A DNA stretch of 17,066 nt. Origin: an uncultured Pseudomonadota bacterium. Its GTDB lineage: Bacteria > Myxococcota_A > UBA796 > GCA-2862545. The translations under genes were made by a program, and so were the position numbers. The stretch spans positions 1-17,066 of the forward strand of contig CALATR010000320.1 of assembly GCA_937891875.1 (NCBI GenBank), read 5' to 3'. A model generated the notes under the pieces. The model was not told the origin of the DNA. It made no database searches and saw only the letters and a program-made list of their open reading frames with translations. Positions 1 to 7,324 of this stretch are shown piece after piece; the first letter of the stretch is position 1, and every line of letters starts with the position of its first letter.

Positions 1-126
1 CAGGTCGTCGTCGTCGTCGTCCATGTCGTCCACGTCGTCGTCGTCCATGTCGTCGTCGTCAATGTCGTCGTCGTCCATGTCGTCGTCGTCGTCCATGTCG
101 TTTTCGTCGTACTCGTCGTCGTCCTC
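1..126. repeat. GAC/GTC trinucleotide tract
   Basis: The first ~125 bases are almost entirely (GTC)n on the plus strand, or (GAC)n in the coding sense of the minus-strand lipoprotein. They are interrupted by CAT, CAC and AAT codons that read Met, Val and Ile. Asp is written only with GAC. Such a pure triplet tract is prone to in-frame copy-number change, so the length of the Asp tail may vary between strains. Confidence 0.8.
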
Positions 127-276
127 GCAGCCCGATCCGGAGTCGGTGTCGTCCGTGCTGGTGCTGTCGACCCCCCGGGCGAGGGCCGCGTCGAGGGCGC
201 TGACCGAGGTGTCGACGCCGCAGGCGACGGTGAGGCCAGCGAGGAGCGCGAGGATGGCAGGCAGGGTCCGGGTCAT
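1..276 (-). CDS. Asp-rich low-complexity lipoprotein (partial, C-terminus beyond the window edge)
   Basis: The reading frame stays open from the ATG at 276 to base 1, giving 92 codons with no stop, so the gene is cut by the window edge. The N-terminus has a basic residue, a hydrophobic core and then LTVAC (Cys19), which fits a lipoprotein signal peptide although Thr at -3 is not the ideal lipobox residue. The mature part begins CGVDTS, has one further Cys, and turns into a near-homopolymeric acidic tail of Asp blocks broken by single Met, Ile or Val. The start at 276 is preferred over the ATG at 282 because GGAG lies 6 nt upstream of 276 but directly abuts 282. The gene is divergent from the TIGR02147 regulator. 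A surface-exposed, cation-binding acidic lipoprotein is an inference; no enzymatic domain is visible. Confidence 0.72.
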   Translation of the reverse strand, partial: MTRTLPAILALLAGLTVACGVDTSVSALDAALARGVDSTSTDDTDSGSGCEDDDEYDENDMDDDDDMDDDDIDDDDMDDDDVDDMDDDDDDL

Positions 277-379
277 GATCATCTCCAGTCGTTGGGGGGG
301 CCCGTCGGTCGGGCACTGGAGACTTCGACTTCGTACTGGCGCTGCTTCACCCAGCCGGTCCCAAAGCGTGCTGGCGCTC

Positions 380-449
380 CAGTACACTTCGCCGATGACA
401 CCCGCTTACACGGGTTGAAGCCAGTGCGGATGCTCCTACAAGTGTACTG
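380..449. promoter_or_regulatory. 10-bp inverted repeat between divergent lipoprotein and TIGR02147 genes (candidate operator)
   Basis: CAGTACACTT at 380-389 is the exact reverse complement of AAGTGTACTG at 440-449, with 50 nt between the arms. The right arm ends 3 nt before the ATG at 453. Each arm places GTGTACT in the -10-like region of one divergent gene. A related GTACTGG lies at 333-339. The symmetry suggests two operator half-regions controlling both divergent transcripts, plausibly bound by the TIGR02147 protein itself. That assignment is inference. Confidence 0.45.
415..442 (+). promoter_or_regulatory. Possible sigma-70-like promoter for a leaderless regulator mRNA
   Basis: TTGAAG at 415-420 (4/6 to TTGACA) and TACAAG at 437-442 (4/6 to TATAAT) are separated by 16 nt. 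A transcript from this promoter would begin at about 449-453, essentially at the ATG of the regulator at 453. No Shine-Dalgarno sequence precedes that ATG, which agrees with leaderless translation. The matches are modest and unproven. Confidence 0.3.
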
Positions 450-452
450 ACG

Positions 453-1298
453 ATGGCCGATCTGCCCGCCCCCACCGCCTACCTGGACCACCGCGCCTTC
501 CTGCGCGACTGGTTCGACGCGAAGAAGTCGCAGAACAAGCGCTTCTCCCACCGGGCGTTCGTGCGGCGGACCGGGCAGAAGTCGCCGAGCCTGCTGGCGG
601 ACGTGATCGCTGGGCGCCGCAACCTGACCGCGGACGGCCTCGAGGGCTTCATCACGGCCCTGGGTCTGTCCGGCAACGAGGCGGAGTGGTTCTCCGATCT
701 GGTCGCCATGCACCAGGCCGAGTCCACCGAGGAGCGCGCCGCGGTGCTCGACCGCCTGCTCTCTCGCCGCCACTTCCGCGACGCCCACCGGCTCGAGGGC
801 GCGAGCCTGCGCTACCTGTCGCACTGGAGCTACGCCGCCGTGCATGAGCTTGCCGCATGTGAAGGGTTCGAGGCGGATCCTCACTGGATCTCACGCACCC
901 TGCGGCCCCGGATCCCGGTCGATCAGGCCCGGGAAGCCCTCGATGTGCTGTGCGAGCTGGGCCTGCTGGTGGAGGGGCCGGACGGGGCGCTCACCCAGGG
1001 GCAGGGCACGCTGGTCACGCCTCATGAGGTCCAGTCCTTCGTCGCCCACCGCTACCACCAGGGCATGATCGCCCGCGCGGCGGAGGCGGTGGAGACATTC
1101 GCTTCGGAAGAGCGGCACTTCTGCGCGGTCACGGTCGCCGTGCCGCGCAGCATGCTCCCCGAGCTCAAGACCGAGCTGGACCGGGTCCAGGAGACCCTGC
1201 TGTCCCGCTGCGACAGTGCCGATTCCCCGGCCGAGCAGGTCCTGCAGATCAACCTCCAGCTCTTCCCCCTGTCCGCCCCCACTCGGGAGACCCCATGA
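453..1298 (+). CDS. TIGR02147 family (DUF4423-type) putative regulator
   Basis: This 281-residue protein has the hallmarks I associate with the TIGR02147 family: an N-terminal helical part (about 1-90) with a helix-turn-helix-like segment, a YLSHWSYAAVHEL segment near residue 125, a winged-helix-like region with P-I-x-x-x-x-A-x-x-AL-x-x-L-x-x-LGLL around 150-170, and the C-terminal signature QINLQLFPLS. Family members occur mainly in Fibrobacter, Bdellovibrio-like and myxobacterial genomes and are usually treated as uncharacterised regulators next to lipoprotein genes. The ATG at 453 is the first in frame and has no ribosome binding site, so it may be leaderless. The stop overlaps the next ATG (ATGA), so the downstream lipoprotein is translationally coupled. 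Family assignment is strong; the DNA target and signal are unknown. Confidence 0.88.
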   Translation: MADLPAPTAYLDHRAFLRDWFDAKKSQNKRFSHRAFVRRTGQKSPSLLADVIAGRRNLTADGLEGFITALGLSGNEAEWFSDLVAMHQAESTEERAAVLDRLLSRRHFRDAHRLEGASLRYLSHWSYAAVHELAACEGFEADPHWISRTLRPRIPVDQAREALDVLCELGLLVEGPDGALTQGQGTLVTPHEVQSFVAHRYHQGMIARAAEAVETFASEERHFCAVTVAVPRSMLPELKTELDRVQETLLSRCDSADSPAEQVLQINLQLFPLSAPTRETP

Positions 1299-1933
1299 GC
1301 CGCTTCCTGCTCCTCACCACAGCGCTCGGCCTGTCCGCCTGCATGGGCCCGGCCGGCAGCGGCACCGCGGTGGGCAACCCGCCGAGCGCGCTGCTCCGCA
1401 CCGCCAGCAGCGCGGCCATCGAGCTCGCCGAGGCAGAAGTCCAGGGGGCGTTCCTGGAGATCACCCCCTGCGACGCACGCGAGCCCGTCTCGACGCTGGA
1501 GCTGGGCGACGTGGACCTGGTGGAGGCGCCCGAGTTCACCCTGCCGGCGGTGCAGCCCTGCGGCGCGACCCTGCTCGCGGATCGCATGGAGCTCGAGGCC
1601 TTCGAGGACACCGTGCACGAGCTCGAGATCGAGGTCATGAGCGTGGAGATCGACCTGGGGCCGACCCTGCAGACCCTGTCGTCGGGTCAGCCGCTGACCG
1701 GCGCCCACATCCTCGAGCTGGGGCAGCCGGACTGGCTGGTCGACCTGCGCGACCCGGTGAGCGAGGAGGACGTGATCATCACCCCCGACGATCCGCGCCA
1801 CGCGCTGCTCCAGCAGGCGCTCGGTGGCGAGTCGGCCCTGTGGCGCGACCGCGACGAGAGCGCCGAGGTCGAGGATCCGGAGCGGGACATGCCGGTGCTG
1901 GCCGCCTGGGAAGAGGCGGTCGAACCTCGTTGA
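1295..1933 (+). CDS. Lipoprotein co-transcribed with the TIGR02147 regulator
   Basis: A 212-residue product. It starts MSRFLLLTTALGLSAC, a short signal peptide with a canonical LSAC lipobox (Cys16), followed by a Gly/Ser linker and SGTAVGNPPS. Similar G-T-x-x-GNP motifs are, to my recollection, common at the N-terminus of lipoproteins linked to this regulator family. The rest is acidic, with no recognised catalytic motif; Cys59 and Cys73 could pair. The start overlaps the regulator stop by 4 nt, and GGGAG lies just upstream of a CCCC-ATG. Tight coupling suggests regulator and lipoprotein act in one pathway, for example a surface protein and its controller. The function is unknown. Confidence 0.8.
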   Translation: MSRFLLLTTALGLSACMGPAGSGTAVGNPPSALLRTASSAAIELAEAEVQGAFLEITPCDAREPVSTLELGDVDLVEAPEFTLPAVQPCGATLLADRMELEAFEDTVHELEIEVMSVEIDLGPTLQTLSSGQPLTGAHILELGQPDWLVDLRDPVSEEDVIITPDDPRHALLQQALGGESALWRDRDESAEVEDPERDMPVLAAWEEAVEPR

Positions 1934-1952
1934 TTCCGGATCTCGACCCATC

Positions 1953-1967
1953 GGGGCCGCAAGCCCC
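1953..1967. terminator. Short GC hairpin between convergent genes
   Basis: GGGGC-CGCAA-GCCCC forms a perfect 5-bp stem with a 5-nt loop in the 36-bp gap between two convergent stop codons (1933 and 1970). There is no real T-tract on either side, so it would be at most a weak bidirectional terminator. Confidence 0.35.
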
Positions 1968-1969
1968 TC

Positions 1970-3439
1970 TCAGCGGGAGAAGCAGGCGCCGTCTCCGGAG
2001 CAGATCGCGTTCACGACGCCCTCGCCGTCCCACCACAGGTCGTTGACGCCGGACACGTCGACCCGGGTGTTGCGCTGGTCGCCCCGGCCGACGTCGACCG
2101 AGATCAGCTGCAGCCAGGTGTCCTCCAGCAGGTTGAACGCACCGCCGGACGCGACCCGGTTGCCGGTGACGACGGAGTCGGAGACGGTCAGCACGGCTCC
2201 GGGTCGCACGTTGACCAGGCCCTCGGGCGCGATGTTGTCGCGCAGGGTGGAGCGCTGGATGGCGACCTCGTCGCGGATGTGGATGCGGCCGTCGAGCCCG
2301 TCCACGGTCAGGGCGGACAGGGTCAGGTTGCCCTCGCCACCGGCAAGGGTTGCCTCGGTGTTGCCCTGCACGGTGAGGTCGACCACCCGGGTGTCCCGGC
2401 GGGACTCGAAGGGGCGGAGGTCCAGCTCCATCCCGGTCTCTCCGATGAAGGACGTGCCGGTGAAGCGGAAGCCGTCGCCGGGTCGGAGGGTGATCTCCCC
2501 GTCGACGACGAGGGAGTTGGACACCTGGCCACGGCCCTGGATCGTGACGTCCGCCCCGCGGGTCTTGAGGTCCACCAGCTCGATGGCCCCGAGGCCGGAG
2601 CGATCGCCTGCGCCCAGCTGCAGCATCGGGACGGCGCCGGCCTCGGAGACCACGGTCAGACCCGAGCCCTGGATCCGGTCCACGGCGAGCACGATGACGT
2701 ACTCGGCGCCGCCGAGGTTGACGTCGCCCAGGGTCACGACCCGCGGCCCGGCCAGCTGCACCTGCACCCCCGGCTCGGCGTCGATGTGGAAGAGGGTGAT
2801 CTCGCCCGCGCTGGTCTGATCGGCGAACAGGGTGCCGACCAGCCTGGCGTCCTCGATGTGGATGTCGGTGCCGCCCTGATCGTAGAAGTAGAGGTCGCGC
2901 AGGGTCAGATCCTGCAGGACCAGGTTGCCCTGAAAGCCAGGAGCAAAGGGCTCTCCAGTTGAAGCGACCGCGGTCGCGAGGCTCGGGTGGATGCCGAGGA
3001 TGGTGAGCGTGTCCACGCTGTCGGGCACGTCCAGGGGGGCCAGGTCGTGCTCGCCGCCGCAGATCTGCACCTCGGTGGTCCGGCCCGCGCCCTGCAGGGC
3101 GGCGTTCAGATCGTCCACCCGGACGCCGTCGACGTAGGTGAGCCCGAGCTCGGTCGTCTGGGGGTCGCAGTCGTCATCGATGAGGTTGCAGCGCTCTTCT
3201 GCGCCCGGGCGGATCGTGGGATCCTGGTCGTCGCAGTCCCCGCCGTCGGCGATCCGCCCGCCCTCGGGGCAGCCCACCTGGGCGGTCGTGCTGTCGCCGA
3301 ACCCGTCGCCGTCGGCGTCGATGTAGGAGATCTGGCTGGAGCAGTCCCCGGGCCCACCCCCGCCGGCGAGCGGCAGCACGACGACCTCGACCGGCCCGCA
3401 AGCCAGCGCGAGGAAGGGAAGCATGGCGAGGTGGCGCAT
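1970..3439 (-). CDS. MopM-motif lipoprotein with beta-helix-like body
   Basis: A 489-residue predicted lipoprotein. MRHLAMLPFLALAC gives a short signal peptide with an LALAC lipobox (Cys14). Residues ~39-92 carry a classic MopM-type putative metal-binding motif: YIDADGDGFGD, then Cys57, GGDCDDQDP (Cys69), PGAEERC (Cys84) and IDDDC (Cys91). From about residue 110 on there are repeated short beta-strand units of the type LTLRDLYF, ALTVDGLDG and STLRDN, ending in VSDSVVTGNRVASGGAF, which looks like a right-handed parallel beta-helix or pectate-lyase-like fold. No catalytic residues can be assigned. MopM proteins are abundant in myxobacterial genomes and are thought to be secreted or surface-attached. 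GGAG lies 8 nt upstream of the ATG, separated by eight Cs. The gene is divergent from the S46 peptidase; no functional link is shown. Confidence 0.83.
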   Translation of the reverse strand: MRHLAMLPFLALACGPVEVVVLPLAGGGGPGDCSSQISYIDADGDGFGDSTTAQVGCPEGGRIADGGDCDDQDPTIRPGAEERCNLIDDDCDPQTTELGLTYVDGVRVDDLNAALQGAGRTTEVQICGGEHDLAPLDVPDSVDTLTILGIHPSLATAVASTGEPFAPGFQGNLVLQDLTLRDLYFYDQGGTDIHIEDARLVGTLFADQTSAGEITLFHIDAEPGVQVQLAGPRVVTLGDVNLGGAEYVIVLAVDRIQGSGLTVVSEAGAVPMLQLGAGDRSGLGAIELVDLKTRGADVTIQGRGQVSNSLVVDGEITLRPGDGFRFTGTSFIGETGMELDLRPFESRRDTRVVDLTVQGNTEATLAGGEGNLTLSALTVDGLDGRIHIRDEVAIQRSTLRDNIAPEGLVNVRPGAVLTVSDSVVTGNRVASGGAFNLLEDTWLQLISVDVGRGDQRNTRVDVSGVNDLWWDGEGVVNAICSGDGACFSR

Positions 3440-3672
3440 GGGGGGGGCTCCGCGAAGGGGGAAGTGTGACCGGCGGGGCAGGGGTTGTCGAGGGGGACGA
3501 GACAGAGCTCGGGGGCGGGGCGGCGTCCTGGACGGGGTGGTGATGAGGGGCCAGGAGGAGGCACTCGAATCGGGAGGCGTGGGTTGCAGAAGCTAGTCGG
3601 GGCCCATCGGTGGCGGATCCGCCGATCCGGGGGAGTACGGGGGTCTGTGAGAATCCGGGGAATCCGGGTCCG

Positions 3673-3735
3673 GGGGTCAGGACGTGAGACGTTGGACTTC
3701 GCATCGCGAGATGCAACCCCTCTCGTCCTGACCCC
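3673..3735. repeat. 63-nt imperfect hairpin with GGGGTCAGGACG / CGTCCTGACCCC ends
   Basis: The 12-bp ends (3673-3684 and 3724-3735) are perfect reverse complements. The core contains GCATC-GCGA-GATGC (3701-3714), a perfect 5-bp stem with a 4-nt loop, and short AGA/TCT and GTT/AAC pairings lie between. This architecture recalls REP/BIME-type intergenic hairpins, but no associated transposase is in the window. Confidence 0.7.
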
Positions 3736-3794
3736 GTCAGGAAACGAAGTGGGCCACTGTCGGGGCGAGATGCAACCTCTCTCGTCCTGACCCC
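3706..3794. repeat. 30-bp direct repeat, two copies 59 bp apart
   Basis: The 30-mers at 3706-3735 and 3765-3794 differ by one base (C or T at position 14). Each reads GCGAGATGCAACC, then YCTCTCGTCCTGACCCC. The second copy can form its own hairpin, because GTCAGG at 3736-3741 pairs with CCTGAC at 3786-3791. The tandem arrangement suggests a duplicated hairpin unit. Confidence 0.8.
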
Positions 3795-3828
3795 GGGGGC
3801 CCCGGGGGCCCGGGGGCCCCGGGGGCCC
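3791..3828. repeat. 38-bp pure G/C palindromic array
   Basis: Four runs of GGGGG alternate with runs of 3-4 C, with no A or T for 38 bases. It follows directly on the second hairpin repeat. It could form several alternative hairpins and might attenuate transcription. It is also a sequence type where assembly or sequencing errors are common. Confidence 0.75.
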
Positions 3829-3917
3829 AACGTCGGCGGTGCGGATCTCACACCTGTCGGCCTGACCCCAGATCCGCAGATCCGGTTAGACCCCGGCCCG
3901 CACCTGGAGTCCCCCCC

Positions 3918-6065
3918 ATGCTGACCACGCTCATGATCTCGCTCCTGACGACCTCATCTGCCACGGCCGGGGAGGGGATGTGGCTGCCGGAGCAGCTGCC
4001 CGAGGTGGCGCCGGCGTGGGAGGGGAAGGGGCTTCGGATCCCGGCGGACAAGCTGGGTGATCCGCTGGGACAGCCCCTGGGGTCCATCGTGACGATGGGC
4101 TTCTGCTCGGCCTCGTTCGTGAGCGAGGACGGGCTGATGCTGACCAACCACCACTGCGTCGAGGGCTTCCTGCAGCAGAACAGCTCCGGCGAGAAGAACC
4201 TGCACAAGGACGGCTTCGTCGCCGGCTCCCGGGCGGACGAGCTGTCGGTCGGTCCGGGCGGCAAGGTCGCGGTGGTCGAGTCGATCACCGATGTGACGGC
4301 CAAGGTGCTGGCGAAGGTGGGCCGGCGCACGAAGGACGCCAAGCGCGAGCGGCTGATCGACGAGGCGGAGAAGCGCCTGGTCGCGGAGTGCGAGCGGGAG
4401 CGGGACCGGCGCTGTCGGGTGGCGAGCTACCGCGGGGGCGCCGAGTTCCGCCTCATCAAGGCCTTCGAGCTGTCCGACGTGCGCATCGTCGCGGCCCCTC
4501 CCATGGCGATGGGGCAGTACGGCGGCGAGATCGACAACTGGATGTGGCCGCGGCACGGCGCGGACTTCGCGGTCCTGCGGGCGTACGTCGCCAAGGACGG
4601 GACTGCAGCGGACTACTCGGTGGACAACGTGCCGTATCGGCCGAAGCACCACCTGACGGTCGACTGGACTGGCGCCGAGCCCGACAGCTTTGTCATGGTC
4701 GCCGGCTACCCCGGCCGCACCTCGCGCCACGCCCGCGCCGAGAGCCTGCGCTGGTACGCAGAGGACTACCTGCCCACCCGCCAGGCGCTCACCAGGGAGG
4801 TCCACGACCTCCTGCTGGACCACGCGTCTCGCGACCCCGACGCCGAGGCCCGGCTGGGCGCTGCGATCTCGAGCCTGGCGAACGGCCTGAAGAACGGCGA
4901 GGGCCTGCTCGACGGGCTGCGAAAGGGCGGCCTGATCGCGGACAAGCAGCGGCGGGAGGCCGAGATCCTGGCCTGGGTGGACGCGGATCCCGCCCGCAAG
5001 AAGCGCTGGCGCGCGGACCTCGACGCCCAGCTCGTCCTGATCGAGGAGGGGCAGCGCGACGCCACCCGCGAGCTCTACGCCTCCTGGATCGGCCGCGGCG
5101 CCGATCTGCTCGCGGTCGCCCGCCGCTCGGTGCGCTGGGCGGAAGAGCGGGAGAAGAAGACCGACCTCGAGCGGGACTCCGGCTACCAGGACCGCGACCG
5201 CGAGCGCATCGAGGCGGGGTTCAGCAAGCTCGACCGCAGCCTGCACCTGACCTCCGACCGCGACGTGCTGGCCCTGGTGCTGGGGCACTACGGCAAGCTC
5301 CCCGACGAGCAGCGGATCCCCGAGTTGGACGCCTTCATCGCCGATCTCGGCGGCGTCGACAAGACGCTGGACGCGCTCTACGACAAGCCTGCCCTGGCGA
5401 CCAGCCCCGCCCGCCTGGCCCTGCTCGACCAGGACCTCGCCACCCTGAAGGCGTCGGACGACCCCTGGGTGCGCATGGCCCTTGCGATGGAGGCGTGGTC
5501 CAAGCCCCGCCGCGAGGAGAAGCGCGCCCGGACCGGCGCTGGCCTGCGCCTCGGTCCCAGCTGGTACGCGGTGCTCGAGGCCTACGCCGCCGAGCAGGAC
5601 CAGATCCTCTACGACGATGCCAACTCCACCCTGCGGGTCAGCCTGGGTGTCGTGAAGGGCTACTCCCCCGAGGACGGGCTGTGGGCGGTGCCCCAGACCA
5701 CCGCGTCGGGCTTTGCGGCCAAGGCCGGTCCGCCGCCCTTCGACGCGCCAGCGCACATGGTCGCTGCGGCCCGAGACGGGCGATCGAGCCGCTTCTTCGA
5801 CGAGGCCCTCGGCGACGTTCCGGTCGACTTCCTCACGACCCTGGACACCACCGGAGGCAACTCGGGCTCCGCGGTGCTCGACGGGGAGGGGCGTCTGGTC
5901 GGCCTGCTGTTCGACGGCAACTACGAGAGCATCGCCGCCGACTGGGTCTACCAGGCCGCGGTCAACCGCTCCATCTGTGTGGACGTCCGCTGGGTGGGCT
6001 TCACCCTGCAGCAGATGGACGGCGCGGGATGGATCCTCGACGAGCTCGGGTTGCCCGCCAAGTAG
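3918..6065 (+). CDS. S46 family serine peptidase, DPP7-like dipeptidyl peptidase
   Basis: A full-length (715 aa) secreted S46 peptidase, which releases dipeptides from the N-terminus of oligopeptides in the periplasm or outside the cell. A signal peptide (MLTTLMISLLTTSSATA, cleavage about 17/18) is followed by the chymotrypsin-like fold split by a long helical insertion. The catalytic triad can be read: TNHHC (His79), EIDNWMWPRHGADF (Asp206 is the likely acid residue) and TTGGNSGSA (Ser649). The position equivalent to residue 673 of Porphyromonas DPP7/DPP11, 18 residues after the Ser, is Gly667 in FDGNYE. Gly here is the DPP7 state, while DPP11 enzymes for acidic P1 residues have Arg, so a preference for hydrophobic or neutral P1 is inferred. 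Start: GGAG with a T plus C7 spacer before the ATG. It stands as a single gene, convergent with the AraC gene 15 bp away. Confidence 0.95.
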   Translation: MLTTLMISLLTTSSATAGEGMWLPEQLPEVAPAWEGKGLRIPADKLGDPLGQPLGSIVTMGFCSASFVSEDGLMLTNHHCVEGFLQQNSSGEKNLHKDGFVAGSRADELSVGPGGKVAVVESITDVTAKVLAKVGRRTKDAKRERLIDEAEKRLVAECERERDRRCRVASYRGGAEFRLIKAFELSDVRIVAAPPMAMGQYGGEIDNWMWPRHGADFAVLRAYVAKDGTAADYSVDNVPYRPKHHLTVDWTGAEPDSFVMVAGYPGRTSRHARAESLRWYAEDYLPTRQALTREVHDLLLDHASRDPDAEARLGAAISSLANGLKNGEGLLDGLRKGGLIADKQRREAEILAWVDADPARKKRWRADLDAQLVLIEEGQRDATRELYASWIGRGADLLAVARRSVRWAEEREKKTDLERDSGYQDRDRERIEAGFSKLDRSLHLTSDRDVLALVLGHYGKLPDEQRIPELDAFIADLGGVDKTLDALYDKPALATSPARLALLDQDLATLKASDDPWVRMALAMEAWSKPRREEKRARTGAGLRLGPSWYAVLEAYAAEQDQILYDDANSTLRVSLGVVKGYSPEDGLWAVPQTTASGFAAKAGPPPFDAPAHMVAAARDGRSSRFFDEALGDVPVDFLTTLDTTGGNSGSAVLDGEGRLVGLLFDGNYESIAADWVYQAAVNRSICVDVRWVGFTLQQMDGAGWILDELGLPAK

Positions 6066-6080
6066 GAGGGCTCTTGCAGG

Positions 6081-6953
6081 TCATCGCCGCGCCACCGGCA
6101 CCGCGTACTCGATGACCGAGTCGGGCGAGGTCGGGTGCCAGCGGGCCCCGTAGATCTCGAGGTCCGGAGCAGTGGTGTGGGTCCAGCCGTCCGATCCGGC
6201 GAGCCAGGTCCCATAGACGTAGTTCACGGTGTGGTCGAGATCGGCGGTCGGCCCGCGGTGCTCGAACACGGCCCAGGTGCTGGCGGGGATCGTGTCCCGG
6301 ACCATGCGCTGGGGTGGGTCCACGTCCGGGGGGACCTCGGCGCACGCCAGATAGGTGAGCTCCTCGCTGTCGGGACGAGCGCGGATGAGTCCGAAGCAGG
6401 CCTCGCGCGGCCCCGGCAGCTCGGCCAGGCGGGGCAGGAAGGCGTCCCACAGGGCGGGGATGCGCTCCGCAAGGTCGTTCTTCTCGGAGTCGACGCCGTA
6501 GTAGTGGGTCGACAGCCCGATCACGGCCTGGGCCCCTCGCTCGACGATCCGGGGCTCGCGGGTGACGCCATCGCGCAGGTGTGCGAGATAGCTTGCGTCG
6601 ATCCCTACCTTTTCGACGAAGAGGCGCCGCCGCCCAAGGCTCCGGTAGCGGCCGGGCGGCAGGCCGTAGGCGCGCTTGAAGGCCCGGGTGAACGCCTCCT
6701 GGGAGGAGAAGCCGGCGTCCATGGCGAGCTCGATGAGGGGCGTGTCGTCGTGGAGCAGGCGATCGGCGGCGCGGGCGAGGCGACGGGCGCGCACGTAGGT
6801 CATCAGCGTCTCTCCGGTCAGGGCGCGGAAGGTGCGCTGGAAGTGCCAGTGGCTCATGGCGCCGGCCCGGGAGACCGCGGTGAGCGGGAAGTCCTCGTCG
6901 AGGTGGGCCTCGACGAAGTCCACGCCCCGCTGCACCTGGTCGAGCACACTCAC
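6081..6953 (-). CDS. AraC-family transcriptional regulator with GyrI-like effector-binding domain
   Basis: A 290-residue protein starting from GTG at 6953. The first ~105 residues are the two-helix-turn-helix AraC DNA-binding domain (HFQRTFRALTGE, then AMDAGFSSQEAFTRAFK and GLPPGRYR), placed at the N-terminus as in Rob. Residues ~130-290 are a GyrI/BmrR-like small-molecule-binding domain, with PASTWAVFEHRG, YVYGTWLAGSD and DLEIYGARW, ending IEYAVPV. Such Rob-like regulators usually sense hydrophobic compounds. The start is chosen because GTG overlaps the stop of the upstream gene (GTGA) and GGAGG lies 7 nt before it; the frame runs further upstream but that part is low-complexity shadow. The gene is co-transcribed with the SnoaL-like gene, and divergent from the GST gene, which may be a target (inference). 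Confidence 0.9.
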   Translation of the reverse strand: MSVLDQVQRGVDFVEAHLDEDFPLTAVSRAGAMSHWHFQRTFRALTGETLMTYVRARRLARAADRLLHDDTPLIELAMDAGFSSQEAFTRAFKRAYGLPPGRYRSLGRRRLFVEKVGIDASYLAHLRDGVTREPRIVERGAQAVIGLSTHYYGVDSEKNDLAERIPALWDAFLPRLAELPGPREACFGLIRARPDSEELTYLACAEVPPDVDPPQRMVRDTIPASTWAVFEHRGPTADLDHTVNYVYGTWLAGSDGWTHTTAPDLEIYGARWHPTSPDSVIEYAVPVARR

Positions 6954-7324
6954 GCAGCACCCTCCGGAGTCGCGAAGAAGCCGCTCATCGCGACCAGCCG
7001 GTCGTCTTCGAACTGCCCGTAGCTGATCCCGTCGCCGACCACCTGCCCGTCGCCGTCCACCATGTCCCAGGTGGCGATGCTGCGCCCGTGGTGGAACTGG
7101 AAGTGGGTAGTACGGAACCACCCACCCGGGATCTGCTGGTGGAAGGCGGTCATGTAGCCGATCAGCTGGTCGTGGCCGTGGGTCTGGATCAGGGGGTCGG
7201 TGTAGACGCAGTCGGGCCTCGTGGCCTCGGTGAGGATCTGGCGCTTGTCCGCCTCGCTAGCGCTCTTCCAGGCGGAGGCATAGCGCTCCCACAGGTCGCG
7301 GGCGGCGGTCTCGTCGAGGGACAT
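6950..7324 (-). CDS. SnoaL-like / NTF2-fold protein
   Basis: A 124-residue single-domain protein with the alpha+beta pattern of the SnoaL/NTF2-like superfamily: an N-terminal helix pair, CVYTDPLIQTHGHDQLIGYM, then strands TTHFQFHHGRSIATWDM and VVGDGISYGQFEDDRL. Members include polyketide cyclases, limonene-epoxide-hydrolase-like enzymes and many stress or small-molecule-binding proteins, so the substrate cannot be named. There is no signal peptide, so it is cytosolic. The ATG at 7324 follows GGAG and a five-C spacer. Its stop overlaps the AraC GTG by 4 nt, which makes a two-gene operon of small-molecule-binding protein and regulator. Confidence 0.82.
   Translation of the reverse strand: MSLDETAARDLWERYASAWKSASEADKRQILTEATRPDCVYTDPLIQTHGHDQLIGYMTAFHQQIPGGWFRTTHFQFHHGRSIATWDMVDGDGQVVGDGISYGQFEDDRLVAMSGFFATPEGAA

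Larger units (their letters stand above)
3440..3917. other. 478-bp divergent intergenic region rich in repeats
   Basis: No credible gene lies here; open frames in it are low-complexity shadows. Its left part has a GGCGGATCCGCC palindrome at 3612-3623 and several GATCCGG/AATCCGGG repeats (about 3625-3675 and 3870-3885). Its centre has two hairpin units with a 30-bp direct repeat (3673-3794), then a 38-bp pure G/C palindromic array (3791-3828). A third partial copy of CCTGACCCC is at 3861-3869. The Shine-Dalgarno sequence of the S46 gene (GGAG, 3906-3909) is at its right end and that of the MopM gene (GGAG, 3451-3448 on the minus strand) at its left end. No convincing promoter hexamers were found for either gene. 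Confidence 0.7.

Noticed and set aside
23..418. Ser-rich plus-strand open frame at the left end
   Set aside because: It is the complement of the GAC tract; the minus-strand frame has a lipoprotein signal peptide and a well-spaced GGAG, so it is the real gene.
3954..5756. A 600-codon open frame on the minus strand antisense to the S46 peptidase, and a 575-codon plus-strand frame at 4388-6115
   Set aside because: Both lie within the unmistakable S46 gene, are Arg/Gly/Ala/Pro-rich without any domain, and are typical shadow frames of GC-rich coding DNA.
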